Source of the DNA: an uncultured Veillonella sp.
Lineage (GTDB): Bacteria; Bacillota; Negativicutes; Veillonellales; Veillonellaceae
NCBI GenBank assembly: GCA_902466275.1
Contig: CABQQJ010000016.1
Coordinates: 1 to 8,786, forward strand
Length of the DNA: 8,786 nucleotides
Reading direction: 5' to 3'
In this document: positions 1 to 5,554 of the stretch, piece by piece
Layout: every line of letters begins with the position of its first letter
Numbering within the stretch: position 1 is the first letter of the stretch
Position numbers and translations under genes: made by a program
Notes under the pieces: generated by a model
What the model saw: only the letters and a program-made list of their open reading frames with translations
What the model was told of the DNA's origin: nothing
Database searches by the model: none

Positions 1-836
1 ATGAAACGCTTACTTTCAAAGCGGGCAATAACATGATGGTTAGCCATGCTGGTAAAACAATTAGCTATGCTGTAAATCCAGAGCTTACAGATATGAAATC
101 TGCTACATTTAAAGATGCAGCGGGTAATACAACTATAACAAATGGTAATGGCATGACAATTACACCAGGTAGTGCAAATCCTAACAACCCTAATGTAGGT
201 CCTGTATCCTTGACTAAGGATGGCCTCAATAATGGTAATAATCAAATTAAAGGTGTAGCACCTGGTTCTGATGATACAGATGCTGTGAATATTGGTCAGT
301 TGAAAGCATCTAATGCAAAAATGGGTGATGCTATTGGTCAAGTAGCAGGTGAAGTACAACGTGTAGGTGCTCATGCAGCAGCGATGGCCGCGTTGAAACC
401 AATCCAATATGATCCATTGGAACCAACTCAAGTTATGGCTGGTGTTGGTAACTATCGTGGTGAAACAGCAGCTGCCCTCGGTCTTGCACATTATACGAAC
501 GAAGACACAATGTTTAACGTTGGCGTATCTCTTGGGGCAAACCGCAACATGGTAAATGCTGGTGTAACTCACAAATTTGGCTCTAGCCCAGAAAAGAAAA
601 ATATTCCAGATCGTTACAAAGCAGGCCCTATTAGCTCTGTGTATGTAATGCAAGATGAAGTATCTAGTCTCAAAAAAGAAAATAGTGAACAAAAAACTGT
701 AATCGCAGATCAAGCGGCTCGTTTAAATTCGTTAGAGGCTGAAAATGAGCGTCAACGTCAAGAATTAGCTGAAACTAAACAAGGTTTAGAAGACTTGCGT
801 GCAGCAGTAAACCAATTGTTGGCGTCCAAAGGTTGA
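1..836 (+). CDS. Trimeric autotransporter adhesin (YadA-type), C-terminal part; 5' end outside window
   Basis: The reading frame is open from base 3 (E-T-L-T-F-K-A-G-N-N before the first Met at 33), so this is the 3' end of a larger gene. Type Vc adhesins sit in the outer membrane as trimers and mediate attachment and autoaggregation. Visible parts in order: a stalk segment (LTFKAGNN...YAVNPELTDMKSATF), a neck-like motif (DAVNIGQLKA, about 279-312), a short helix (MGDAIGQVAGEVQRVGAHAAAMAAL), and the YadA anchor of about 65 residues (381-581) with four amphipathic strands (MAGVGNYRGETAAALGLAHY, FNVGVSLGAN, MVNAGVTHKFG). In classical members the protein ends at the last strand. Here about 84 residues follow, mostly predicted coiled coil (DEVSSLKKENSEQ, ARLNSLEAENERQ and similar heptads), which would lie in the periplasm. 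Tandem stops TGA-TAA close the frame inside a 7-bp TTGATAA repeat (833-851). The family is certain; the ligand is unknown because the head is missing. Confidence 0.93.
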   Translation, partial: ETLTFKAGNNMMVSHAGKTISYAVNPELTDMKSATFKDAAGNTTITNGNGMTITPGSANPNNPNVGPVSLTKDGLNNGNNQIKGVAPGSDDTDAVNIGQLKASNAKMGDAIGQVAGEVQRVGAHAAAMAALKPIQYDPLEPTQVMAGVGNYRGETAAALGLAHYTNEDTMFNVGVSLGANRNMVNAGVTHKFGSSPEKKNIPDRYKAGPISSVYVMQDEVSSLKKENSEQKTVIADQAARLNSLEAENERQRQELAETKQGLEDLRAAVNQLLASKG

Positions 837-890
837 TAATTGATAATTGATTTCACAGAATAGACTGATATAATATTTTCTAAAAATAAA

Positions 891-954
891 AGAACCTCTT
901 ATATACTGATATACCTAGTAGGGTATATTCGGATACTATAAGAGGTTCTTTTTT
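891..954 (+). terminator. Nested-hairpin intrinsic terminator after the adhesin
   Basis: A perfect 13-bp inverted repeat, AGAACCTCTTATA (891-903) and TATAAGAGGTTCT (937-949), is followed by six T (949-954). The 33-nt interior carries a second stem, ATATACC with GGTATAT. An A-rich flank (TAAAAATAAA) precedes the left arm, so it could also act on antisense transcripts. It separates the adhesin from the MATE gene. Confidence 0.88.
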
Positions 955-985
955 GCAATTTTGATATAGATTATTAAATATAATC

Positions 986-1015
986 ATAATATATGAATGA
1001 CTTTTCATATATTAT
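986..1015. promoter_or_regulatory. Perfect 12-bp-arm palindrome over the MATE -35 region (candidate operator)
   Basis: ATAATATATGAA (986-997) and TTCATATATTAT (1004-1015) are exact reverse complements separated by TGACTT. The dyad covers the predicted -35 and half of the promoter spacer, where a dimeric repressor would block RNA polymerase. No regulator gene is in view, so the binding protein is unknown. The arms are AT-rich, so some chance symmetry is expected, but 12 perfect pairs is long. Confidence 0.45.
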
Positions 1016-1026
1016 TGTGATATAAT
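997..1026 (+). promoter_or_regulatory. Predicted promoter of the MATE gene
   Basis: The -10 is a perfect TATAAT (1021-1026) with an extended TG dinucleotide at 1018-1019. A -35-like ATGACT (997-1002; four of six consensus bases) lies 18 bp upstream. Transcription would start near 1033, a few bases before the SD of the small upstream ORF. Inferred from consensus only. Confidence 0.6.
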
Positions 1027-1047
1027 ACAGAAGATATTAGGAGTTAG

Positions 1048-1083
1048 ATGTTAGCTCTACCTTGTACGATCTTGCATGAATAG
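1048..1083 (+). CDS. Possible 11-aa leader peptide (upstream ORF) of the MATE gene
   Basis: ATG at 1048 opens an 11-codon frame, MLALPCTILHE, ending with TAG at 1081-1083. An AGGAG SD (1039-1043) sits 4 bases before the ATG. The stop is embedded in the TAGGAG that forms the SD of the MATE gene, in a different frame from the pump. A ribosome terminating here would cover or free the pump's SD, so translational coupling or stalling-based control is conceivable. Such leader peptides are known ahead of some antibiotic-resistance genes. There is no evidence of expression, and short ORFs arise by chance. Confidence 0.4.
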   Translation: MLALPCTILHE

Positions 1084-1091
1084 GAGATACT

Positions 1092-2501
1092 ATGTTAGAC
1101 CGCATACAACGATGGCTTTCCATAGATTCTATGTTGCCTGTTGCAGAACGATTAGGCCCTGTAGGGACTACAAAGCAGCTATATGGTAATTACTTGAAAA
1201 TAGCTTGGCCAGCTACATTACAAGGCTTGATGTTACAATTTATGACTGCCATTGATTTGGCGATGGTTGGTGCCTTAGGTGCGTCAGCTCTTGCTTCGGT
1301 AGGCATTATGGGTCAACCTGAGATGGTAATGCTCATCTTTTGTCGAGCCTTATCCATTGCTGTGACGGCAATTATAGCTCGTCGTCATGGTGAAGGCGAT
1401 GTAGATGGTATGAATGCCGTACTCAAGCAATCTATTTTATTGAATTTTTTAATTTATGTACCGTTATTATTGATATGTTTCTTGAACTTAGAGCATATTC
1501 TACGTTTTACGGGTGCTGAAGATGGCTATATTGAAACAGCCGTTTGGTATGGTCGTTTCATAGTTATTAGCTTAATATTTCAGTCCTTTAGCCAAATCGT
1601 AGGGGCTGCACTCATTGGATATGGTAACACTAAAGTTATTTTTAAATCTAATGTAGTAGGGAATATTTTGAATACGATAATGAATTTCTTCTTGATTTAT
1701 GGTATTGGTTTCTTCCCTGAACTTGGCGTTATGGGGGCAGGTGTATCCACTATGATCAGTAGTGCTATTATTGCATTATTGTTGTTGCGTACGATTTCAC
1801 AACATACTTCTACTGGATTAACATTGCGCCATCCGTCGAAATGGACTTTTGAAAGGCCCGTATTACATACAATGTTTCATGTCGGTGGCAGTTCTTTAGG
1901 AGAACAGTTCTTTGAGCGATTCGGTATGTATACATACACTATGATTGTTGCTTCCTTAGGTGCGGTACCTTTAGCAGCACATTACGTATGTATGAATTTA
2001 ATGGATATATTTTACTATTTTGCGATGGGTCTTGGATTTGCAGGTGCATCTCATACTGGGCAAAGTCTGGGACACAAACGACCAGATATTGCACGTACTT
2101 ATGGTAAAATTGGTGCTCGTATTGGTTTAGTCGTGGGCCTTGTAAGTGCATTAATCTTTATTGGTCCTGGTGATTTTTTAGTACAGTTATATACTCGTGA
2201 AAGTGATGTTGTCACACTTTCAGCCACTTTGATGGGCATTATGGCTATCGCTGCATTCCCTCAAGCATTACAGCAAGTGTATTCCGGTGTGTTGAAAGGG
2301 GCAGGAGATACATATTACATCATGAAATATTCTCTTGTAAGCGTAGCAATCATTCGTCCTATTATTACTTATTTATTGTGCATTACACTAGGTTTAGGAC
2401 TTTTTGGGGCATGGTTATCTTTGTGCTTCGATCAGTCTCTAAGATTATGTTGTTCTTATTTGAGATTTATTCGAGGAACATGGCAACATAAGGTTGTTTA
2501 A
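1092..2501 (+). CDS. MATE family multidrug efflux transporter
   Basis: This 469-residue inner-membrane protein is the usual size for MATE transporters, which export cationic drugs and other toxic compounds in exchange for Na+ or H+. Two homologous halves are visible. The first runs from about residue 34, with AWPATLQGLMLQF and the TM1 segment TAIDLAMVGALGASALASVG, whose D55 fits the conserved acidic residue of the family; the loop ARRHGEGDVDGMNAVLKQS follows. The second runs from about residue 259, with HVGGSSLGEQFFERFGMYTY, GAVPLAAHYVCMNLMDIFYY and ASHTGQSLGHKRPD. About twelve hydrophobic segments fit the 12-TM fold. Start: ATG 1092 is preceded by AGGAG (1082-1086) with 5-base spacing. The gene stands alone after a terminator and behind its own promoter, palindrome and upstream ORF, suggesting inducible expression. 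Substrate and coupling ion cannot be read from sequence. Confidence 0.93.
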   Translation: MLDRIQRWLSIDSMLPVAERLGPVGTTKQLYGNYLKIAWPATLQGLMLQFMTAIDLAMVGALGASALASVGIMGQPEMVMLIFCRALSIAVTAIIARRHGEGDVDGMNAVLKQSILLNFLIYVPLLLICFLNLEHILRFTGAEDGYIETAVWYGRFIVISLIFQSFSQIVGAALIGYGNTKVIFKSNVVGNILNTIMNFFLIYGIGFFPELGVMGAGVSTMISSAIIALLLLRTISQHTSTGLTLRHPSKWTFERPVLHTMFHVGGSSLGEQFFERFGMYTYTMIVASLGAVPLAAHYVCMNLMDIFYYFAMGLGFAGASHTGQSLGHKRPDIARTYGKIGARIGLVVGLVSALIFIGPGDFLVQLYTRESDVVTLSATLMGIMAIAAFPQALQQVYSGVLKGAGDTYYIMKYSLVSVAIIRPIITYLLCITLGLGLFGAWLSLCFDQSLRLCCSYLRFIRGTWQHKVV

Positions 2502-2568
2502 TGAGATGTAAATTCTTTTTCACATTGAAAGTTTTAGAAGGATTCATGAAAAAGAAGTGAATAAACTC

Positions 2569-2598
2569 TTGTCTATTAAAAATTTTTGATGTACAATA
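2569..2598 (+). promoter_or_regulatory. Possible promoter of the candidate small RNA
   Basis: TTGTCT (2569-2574) and TACAAT (2593-2598) are spaced 18 bp apart, matching four of six and five of six consensus bases. The predicted start, about 2604-2605, coincides with the 5' base of the closing stem of the RNA structure described next. Consensus matches are frequent in AT-rich spacers, so this alone is weak. Confidence 0.35.
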
Positions 2599-2604
2599 CG
2601 TAAT

Positions 2605-2729
2605 GTGAAAAAAATGACACATTGGGGAATGTGTTATCTGACCAGAAACTTCTGATTTCACGTATATATGTAAGGGATATACATATGAAATGATAAAAGC
2701 TTCCTTAGTGCATAAGGGAGCTTTTATTC
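2605..2729 (+). ncRNA. Candidate small structured RNA, about 125 nt (or structured 3' UTR of the MATE mRNA)
   Basis: The segment folds by eye into a three-way junction. The closing stem is GTGAAA (2605-2610) with TTTCAC (2656-2661). A hairpin of 10 pairs including one G-T, ATGACACATT (2614-2623) with AATGTGTTAT (2628-2637), has a GGGG loop. A small hairpin, CAGA (2643-2646) with TCTG (2651-2654), follows. Then come GTATAT/ATATAC pairing (about 2662-2681) and a terminator hairpin (2693-2727). A promoter-like sequence lies just upstream. No protein frame with an SD is present. It matches no RNA family I recognise. The alternative is that it is merely the 3' UTR of the pump gene, which has no nearer terminator. 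No energies or covariation could be calculated. Confidence 0.35.
2693..2729 (+). terminator. Intrinsic terminator (candidate small RNA and/or MATE gene)
   Basis: ATAAAAGCTTCCTTA (2693-2707) pairs with TAAGGGAGCTTTTAT (2713-2727) with one G-T wobble and a GTGCA loop. The T-rich 3' arm and TT after it form an interrupted U tract (CTTTTATTCG). The hairpin is symmetrical enough to work in both directions. Confidence 0.7.
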
Positions 2730-2965
2730 GTTCAATTATAGTTAGATCTATTAGTATATATAATAATGATTTTGATGAACTTATAAGACCAGTAATTTTA
2801 TTATTGTTAGAGAATCTTAAAAAAGATAAATAGTATTATAATTACGGGAATGTAATATGTGTAGAGAATCGCAGTAATTAGGCAATAGAGAGGGTTTAAA
2901 TATTTATATTTATAATATTTATCGATAGATATAACTAAAAATTCATCAAATATTCATGAAGAATG
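2730..2965. other. AT-rich non-coding stretch upstream of the ompA promoter
   Basis: No ORF with an SD was found. What can be seen: the 9-mer TAGAGAATC twice (2808-2816 and 2862-2870), flanked outward by CAGTAATT (2790-2797 and 2872-2879); an 8-bp inverted repeat TAAATATT (2897-2904) with AATATTTA (2913-2920); and ATTCAT twice, 11 bp apart (2941-2946 and 2952-2957), the second inside the palindrome TTCATGAA. The A/T tracts next to the promoter could act as an UP-like element. No function can be assigned. Confidence 0.5.
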
Positions 2966-2994
2966 TTGAATTATATTGAAAAAATGTGTAAAAT
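2966..2994 (+). promoter_or_regulatory. Predicted ompA promoter
   Basis: TTGAAT (2966-2971) and TAAAAT (2989-2994) are separated by the optimal 17 bp and lie in AT-rich DNA. This fits strong constitutive transcription of an abundant envelope protein. The predicted start near 3001 gives a leader of about 53 nt. Confidence 0.65.
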
Positions 2995-3009
2995 ATAAGC
3001 ATATTATTA

Positions 3010-3042
3010 CCAAAGCCTAAGTATTATAAGGGCTGTTTTTGG
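3010..3042 (+). promoter_or_regulatory. Possible hairpin in the ompA leader touching the SD
   Basis: CCAAA (3010-3014) can pair with TTTGG (3038-3042) and GCC (3015-3017) with GGC (3031-3033), leaving a four-base bulge (3034-3037). The last two G are the first bases of the SD GGAGGG (3041-3046). This might modulate ribosome access. The stem is short, so it is only suggestive. Confidence 0.25.
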
Positions 3043-3053
3043 AGGGAATTATA

Positions 3054-4079
3054 ATGAATAAAAAATTATTAGCTTTATTGGCAGTTGCTGCTGTAGGTGT
3101 GTCCGTAGCAGGTGCAACTCCTCAAACTCAATTCAATAAAGGTGAGTTTCAAGTTGATCTTGGTGCGTCTGATTCTAAAGCAAAAACTAAAGCTTGGACT
3201 TCTGATGCAAAATGGAACTTTGATGGTGGTTTGACTTATGCTTTGTCTGACAAAACTGCTGTTCAATATGGTTACCATGGTTTAAATTCCAAACATCTTG
3301 ATACAAACATGCATGAAGTTAACTTGGTTCAATCCTTGAATAAAAACTTCGCAGTATATGGTGGTTATGCACGCATCCATAATAATGATGGTGATGGCAC
3401 TAACAACATTGCACAAGCAGGTGTAATTGGTAAAGCTAACCTTGGCTCCAAAGTAGACGTTTATGGTAAAGCGGGTGTAGGGACTAAGAGAACTACTACT
3501 TGGGAAGCAGGTTTAGGTTATAAAGTTAACCAAGACTGGGATATTAATGCAGGGTATCGTTATATCAATACTAAACGTGATGATAAGTCCAATATTTCCT
3601 TCCAAGGTCCAGTAGTTGGATTATCTTACCGTTTTGGCGGTCACAAATCGGTAGCTCCTGTATACACTCCAGCGCCAGCTCCTGTATACACTCCGGCTCC
3701 AGCTCCTACTGTAGAAGCGCCTGCATATAAAACTCCTAAATTGGATTACTATGTACAATCTATCTACTTTGACTCCGACCAAGATGTTGCTCGTGCAGAC
3801 CAATATCCAAACTTAACAGCTGCTGTAAATGCTGCTAACCAATATTCTCAAGACCAAGTTAAATTGATGGGTAACGCTGATACTGATGCAAACCCTCAAT
3901 ACAACATTGCTTTGTCTGAACGCCGCGTACAACATGTGGCTCAATATTTAGTTAACCATGGTGTATCTGCCGATCGTCTTATCGGTATTGCTAATGGTGA
4001 TGTTAAACCAGTTGCAACTAACTCTACAGCAGCAGGTAAAGCTGAAAACCGTCGTGTAGACGTTTATATTCATCGCTAA
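3054..4079 (+). CDS. ompA: OmpA-like outer-membrane protein (beta-barrel plus peptidoglycan-binding domain)
   Basis: The 341-residue precursor would anchor the outer membrane to peptidoglycan. Order: signal peptide (MNKKLLALLAVAAVGVSVAGA, cleavage near residue 21); a barrel of alternating amphipathic strands (about 27-196, ending VVGLSYRFGG), consistent with an eight-strand OmpA barrel; a Pro/Ala linker with APVYTPAP repeats (about 200-224); and an OmpA-C domain (231-341) with SIYFDSD, GNADTD, YNIALSERRVQHVAQYLVNHG, ADRL and NRRVDVYI. Aligned without gaps to E. coli OmpA, D276 and R291 fall at the two residues (D271/R286) that hold diaminopimelate. The start is ATG 3054, seven bases after GGAGGG (3041-3046). 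An in-frame TTG at 3039 lies just upstream of that SD and would put five extra residues before the signal peptide, so it is rejected. The gene is monocistronic, with its own promoter and terminator. In Negativicutes OmpM is regarded as the main tether and OmpA as accessory. Confidence 0.93.
   Translation: MNKKLLALLAVAAVGVSVAGATPQTQFNKGEFQVDLGASDSKAKTKAWTSDAKWNFDGGLTYALSDKTAVQYGYHGLNSKHLDTNMHEVNLVQSLNKNFAVYGGYARIHNNDGDGTNNIAQAGVIGKANLGSKVDVYGKAGVGTKRTTTWEAGLGYKVNQDWDINAGYRYINTKRDDKSNISFQGPVVGLSYRFGGHKSVAPVYTPAPAPVYTPAPAPTVEAPAYKTPKLDYYVQSIYFDSDQDVARADQYPNLTAAVNAANQYSQDQVKLMGNADTDANPQYNIALSERRVQHVAQYLVNHGVSADRLIGIANGDVKPVATNSTAAGKAENRRVDVYIHR
3654..3701 (+). repeat. Two 24-bp tandem repeats encoding the OmpA Pro/Ala linker
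   Basis: Copies 3654-3677 and 3678-3701 differ at two bases (AGCGCCA against GGCTCCA) and a third begins (GCTCCT, 3702-3707). Each unit encodes APVYTPAP. Copy-number change would be in-frame and only alter linker length. Confidence 0.85.
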
Positions 4080-4110
4080 TCTCTAGACTAATCTAGATTA
4101 GGCCTACAAT

Positions 4111-4173
4111 AAGTCCACCTTCAATCATGCTCTCTTGTTTATCGAGAATTCGAGCATGCGATAAGGTGGACTT
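4111..4173 (+). terminator. Long nested-hairpin terminator after ompA
   Basis: AAGTCCACCTT (4111-4121) pairs perfectly with AAGGTGGACTT (4163-4173). Inside, CATGCTC (4126-4132) pairs with GAGCATG (4152-4158). The T tract is 4172-4175 followed by GTGTT. A 14-bp palindrome, CTAATCTAGATTAG (4088-4101), lies between the stop codon and the hairpin. Confidence 0.8.
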
Positions 4174-4191
4174 TTGTGTTATACTAAAATT

Positions 4192-4241
4192 GCATACAAT
4201 CCTAGGTCATACAATGTTCATTATGCTTTGGTAATGTATGC
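4192..4241. repeat. Repeated 8-9-bp motif upstream of the AI-2E family gene
   Basis: CATACAAT occurs directly repeated at 4193-4200 and 4209-4216, 16 bp apart. An inverted near-copy, AATGTATGC, occurs at 4233-4241 and pairs with GCATACAAT (4192-4200) in 8 of 9 positions. They lie in the spacer before the gene, where no convincing sigma-70 promoter was found. They could be regulator half-sites or chance. Confidence 0.35.
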
Positions 4242-4305
4242 GATGTGAGAATCGTATAGTTATATAGGTGTAGCTTATTAATAGTGTTATGTGAAGTAGG
4301 TTATT

Positions 4306-5427
4306 ATGAAAGAATTCAAATATTACAAACAGCTCATAGGAGCTATTATACTAGCGGGCATTATGATTATGATGGCACTACGTATAAGTGATATTGCTAG
4401 TGGTCTTGACGCTATCTTTACGGCCTTTGTTCCGCTCATTGTGGGTGCTTGTATTGCTTTCGTATTGGATATTCTAGTCGTTCGTTATGAACGATGGCTA
4501 TGGCCTAAGTGTGACTCTGGATGGAAGTATAAAATACGTCGCCCGTTGAGTCTTTTGCTATCCTTTGTAACAATTAGTGTTATTGTGTATTTTATTGCTC
4601 GGATGGCTTTACCTCAATTGATTCATTCTATGTCGATTATTGTAGCTGCATCACCGCAATTGTATACGGATTTCCAAACATGGATGCAACATATTACAGA
4701 AACCATTCCAATGGCGTCGAATCAAACGATTATAGATGCCCTAAGTGGAGAGAATATTGCTAAATATACTCGTGAATGGGGGACAAAAGGTGGCACATAT
4801 ATTGTAAATGCAATGGGCACCGTATTGTCTTGGACTTTGAACATAGGTCTTGGCTTAATTTTTGCTGTTTATATGTTGCTTGATAAGGAACGCCTTATGT
4901 TACAAGGTAAACGTATATTAAAGGCTTATGCATCAGATGAGTGGGTAAGTCGAGTTAGTTATGTAACTCGTGTAGCAGTTCAAACATTCAGTAATTTTTT
5001 TGTAGGTCAGTTTATAGATGCCTTGGTTCTAGGCGTGATGGTAGGTATTACTTTATGGCTATTTAATATTGAATATGCTACAACGATTGCCTGTGTAATT
5101 GGTCTAACTGGTTTGATTCCACTATTAGGTATTTATGTTGGTGGTATCATTGGAGCCGTTATGCTACTTACTGTTAGCCCTATGGATGCTCTTATCTATG
5201 TAATTATTCTGGAGATACTACATCAAATTGAAAGTAACTTTATTTATCCTAAAATTGTAGGTAACTCTGTTGGATTACCAGGTTTGTGGGTATTTGCTGC
5301 TGTTATCGTAGGCGGTAGTTTGATGGGGGTTACTGGTATGTTGATCGGTGTACCTTTAGTGGCTACATGCTATAAATTGATTATGACTGATGTAGATGGA
5401 CGACTTGCATCTAATGAAGGTTTATAG
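4306..5427 (+). CDS. AI-2E family transporter (PerM/TqsA-like membrane protein)
   Basis: A 373-residue inner-membrane protein of the former UPF0118 family. Members have been linked to autoinducer-2 export (TqsA), Na+/H+ exchange and other efflux, so the substrate is not predictable. Visible: two N-terminal membrane segments (about 10-60, LIGAIILAGIMIMMAL and FTAFVPLIVGACIAFVLDIL); a third near residue 85-105; a soluble stretch (about 107-165); then five C-terminal segments. The C-terminal part has the family's conserved features: LGLIFAVYMLLDKERL, FFVGQFIDALVLGVMV, GLTGLIPLLGIYVGGIIGA, and the signature IYPKIVGNSVGLPGLWV followed by GGSLMGVTGMLIGVPL. ATG 4306 follows AGTAGG (4295-4300) at 5 bases. 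It sits behind the ompA terminator. No clear terminator separates it from the PepSY gene 127 bp downstream, so read-through is possible. No luxS or quorum gene is near. Confidence 0.92.
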   Translation: MKEFKYYKQLIGAIILAGIMIMMALRISDIASGLDAIFTAFVPLIVGACIAFVLDILVVRYERWLWPKCDSGWKYKIRRPLSLLLSFVTISVIVYFIARMALPQLIHSMSIIVAASPQLYTDFQTWMQHITETIPMASNQTIIDALSGENIAKYTREWGTKGGTYIVNAMGTVLSWTLNIGLGLIFAVYMLLDKERLMLQGKRILKAYASDEWVSRVSYVTRVAVQTFSNFFVGQFIDALVLGVMVGITLWLFNIEYATTIACVIGLTGLIPLLGIYVGGIIGAVMLLTVSPMDALIYVIILEILHQIESNFIYPKIVGNSVGLPGLWVFAAVIVGGSLMGVTGMLIGVPLVATCYKLIMTDVDGRLASNEGL

Positions 5428-5554
5428 TATATTGTCTAAATGATATGACTATTTACATATTTTTCGTGTTGCTGAATATAGCATGAACTTATAGAAATTC
5501 TAGTGTACTAATAGTTTGATTAATAGAAACATGATATCTAGTAGGAGGATTATA

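Noticed and set aside
2513..2556. 10-bp inverted repeat TTCTTTTTCA/TGAAAAAGAA just after the MATE stop
   Set aside because: The arms are homopolymer-rich with a 24-base loop and no T tract follows, so it is not called as a terminator.
2548..2559. Mini-ORF MKKK* with an AAGGA upstream
   Set aside because: Four codons inside an A-rich tract; the start, stop and SD likely arise by chance.
2467..2661. Minus-strand ORF of 64 codons in the spacer after the MATE gene
   Set aside because: No SD and no recognisable motif; it overlaps the 3' end of the MATE gene and the candidate RNA.
4088..4101. 14-bp perfect palindrome CTAATCTAGATTAG after the ompA stop
   Set aside because: Short and AT-rich, adjacent to a real terminator; no position-based reason to assign a function.
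5443..5464. ATATG/CATAT stem followed by TTTT after the AI-2E family gene
   Set aside because: Five AU-rich pairs with an 8-base loop are too weak for a confident terminator; hence possible co-transcription with the PepSY gene.
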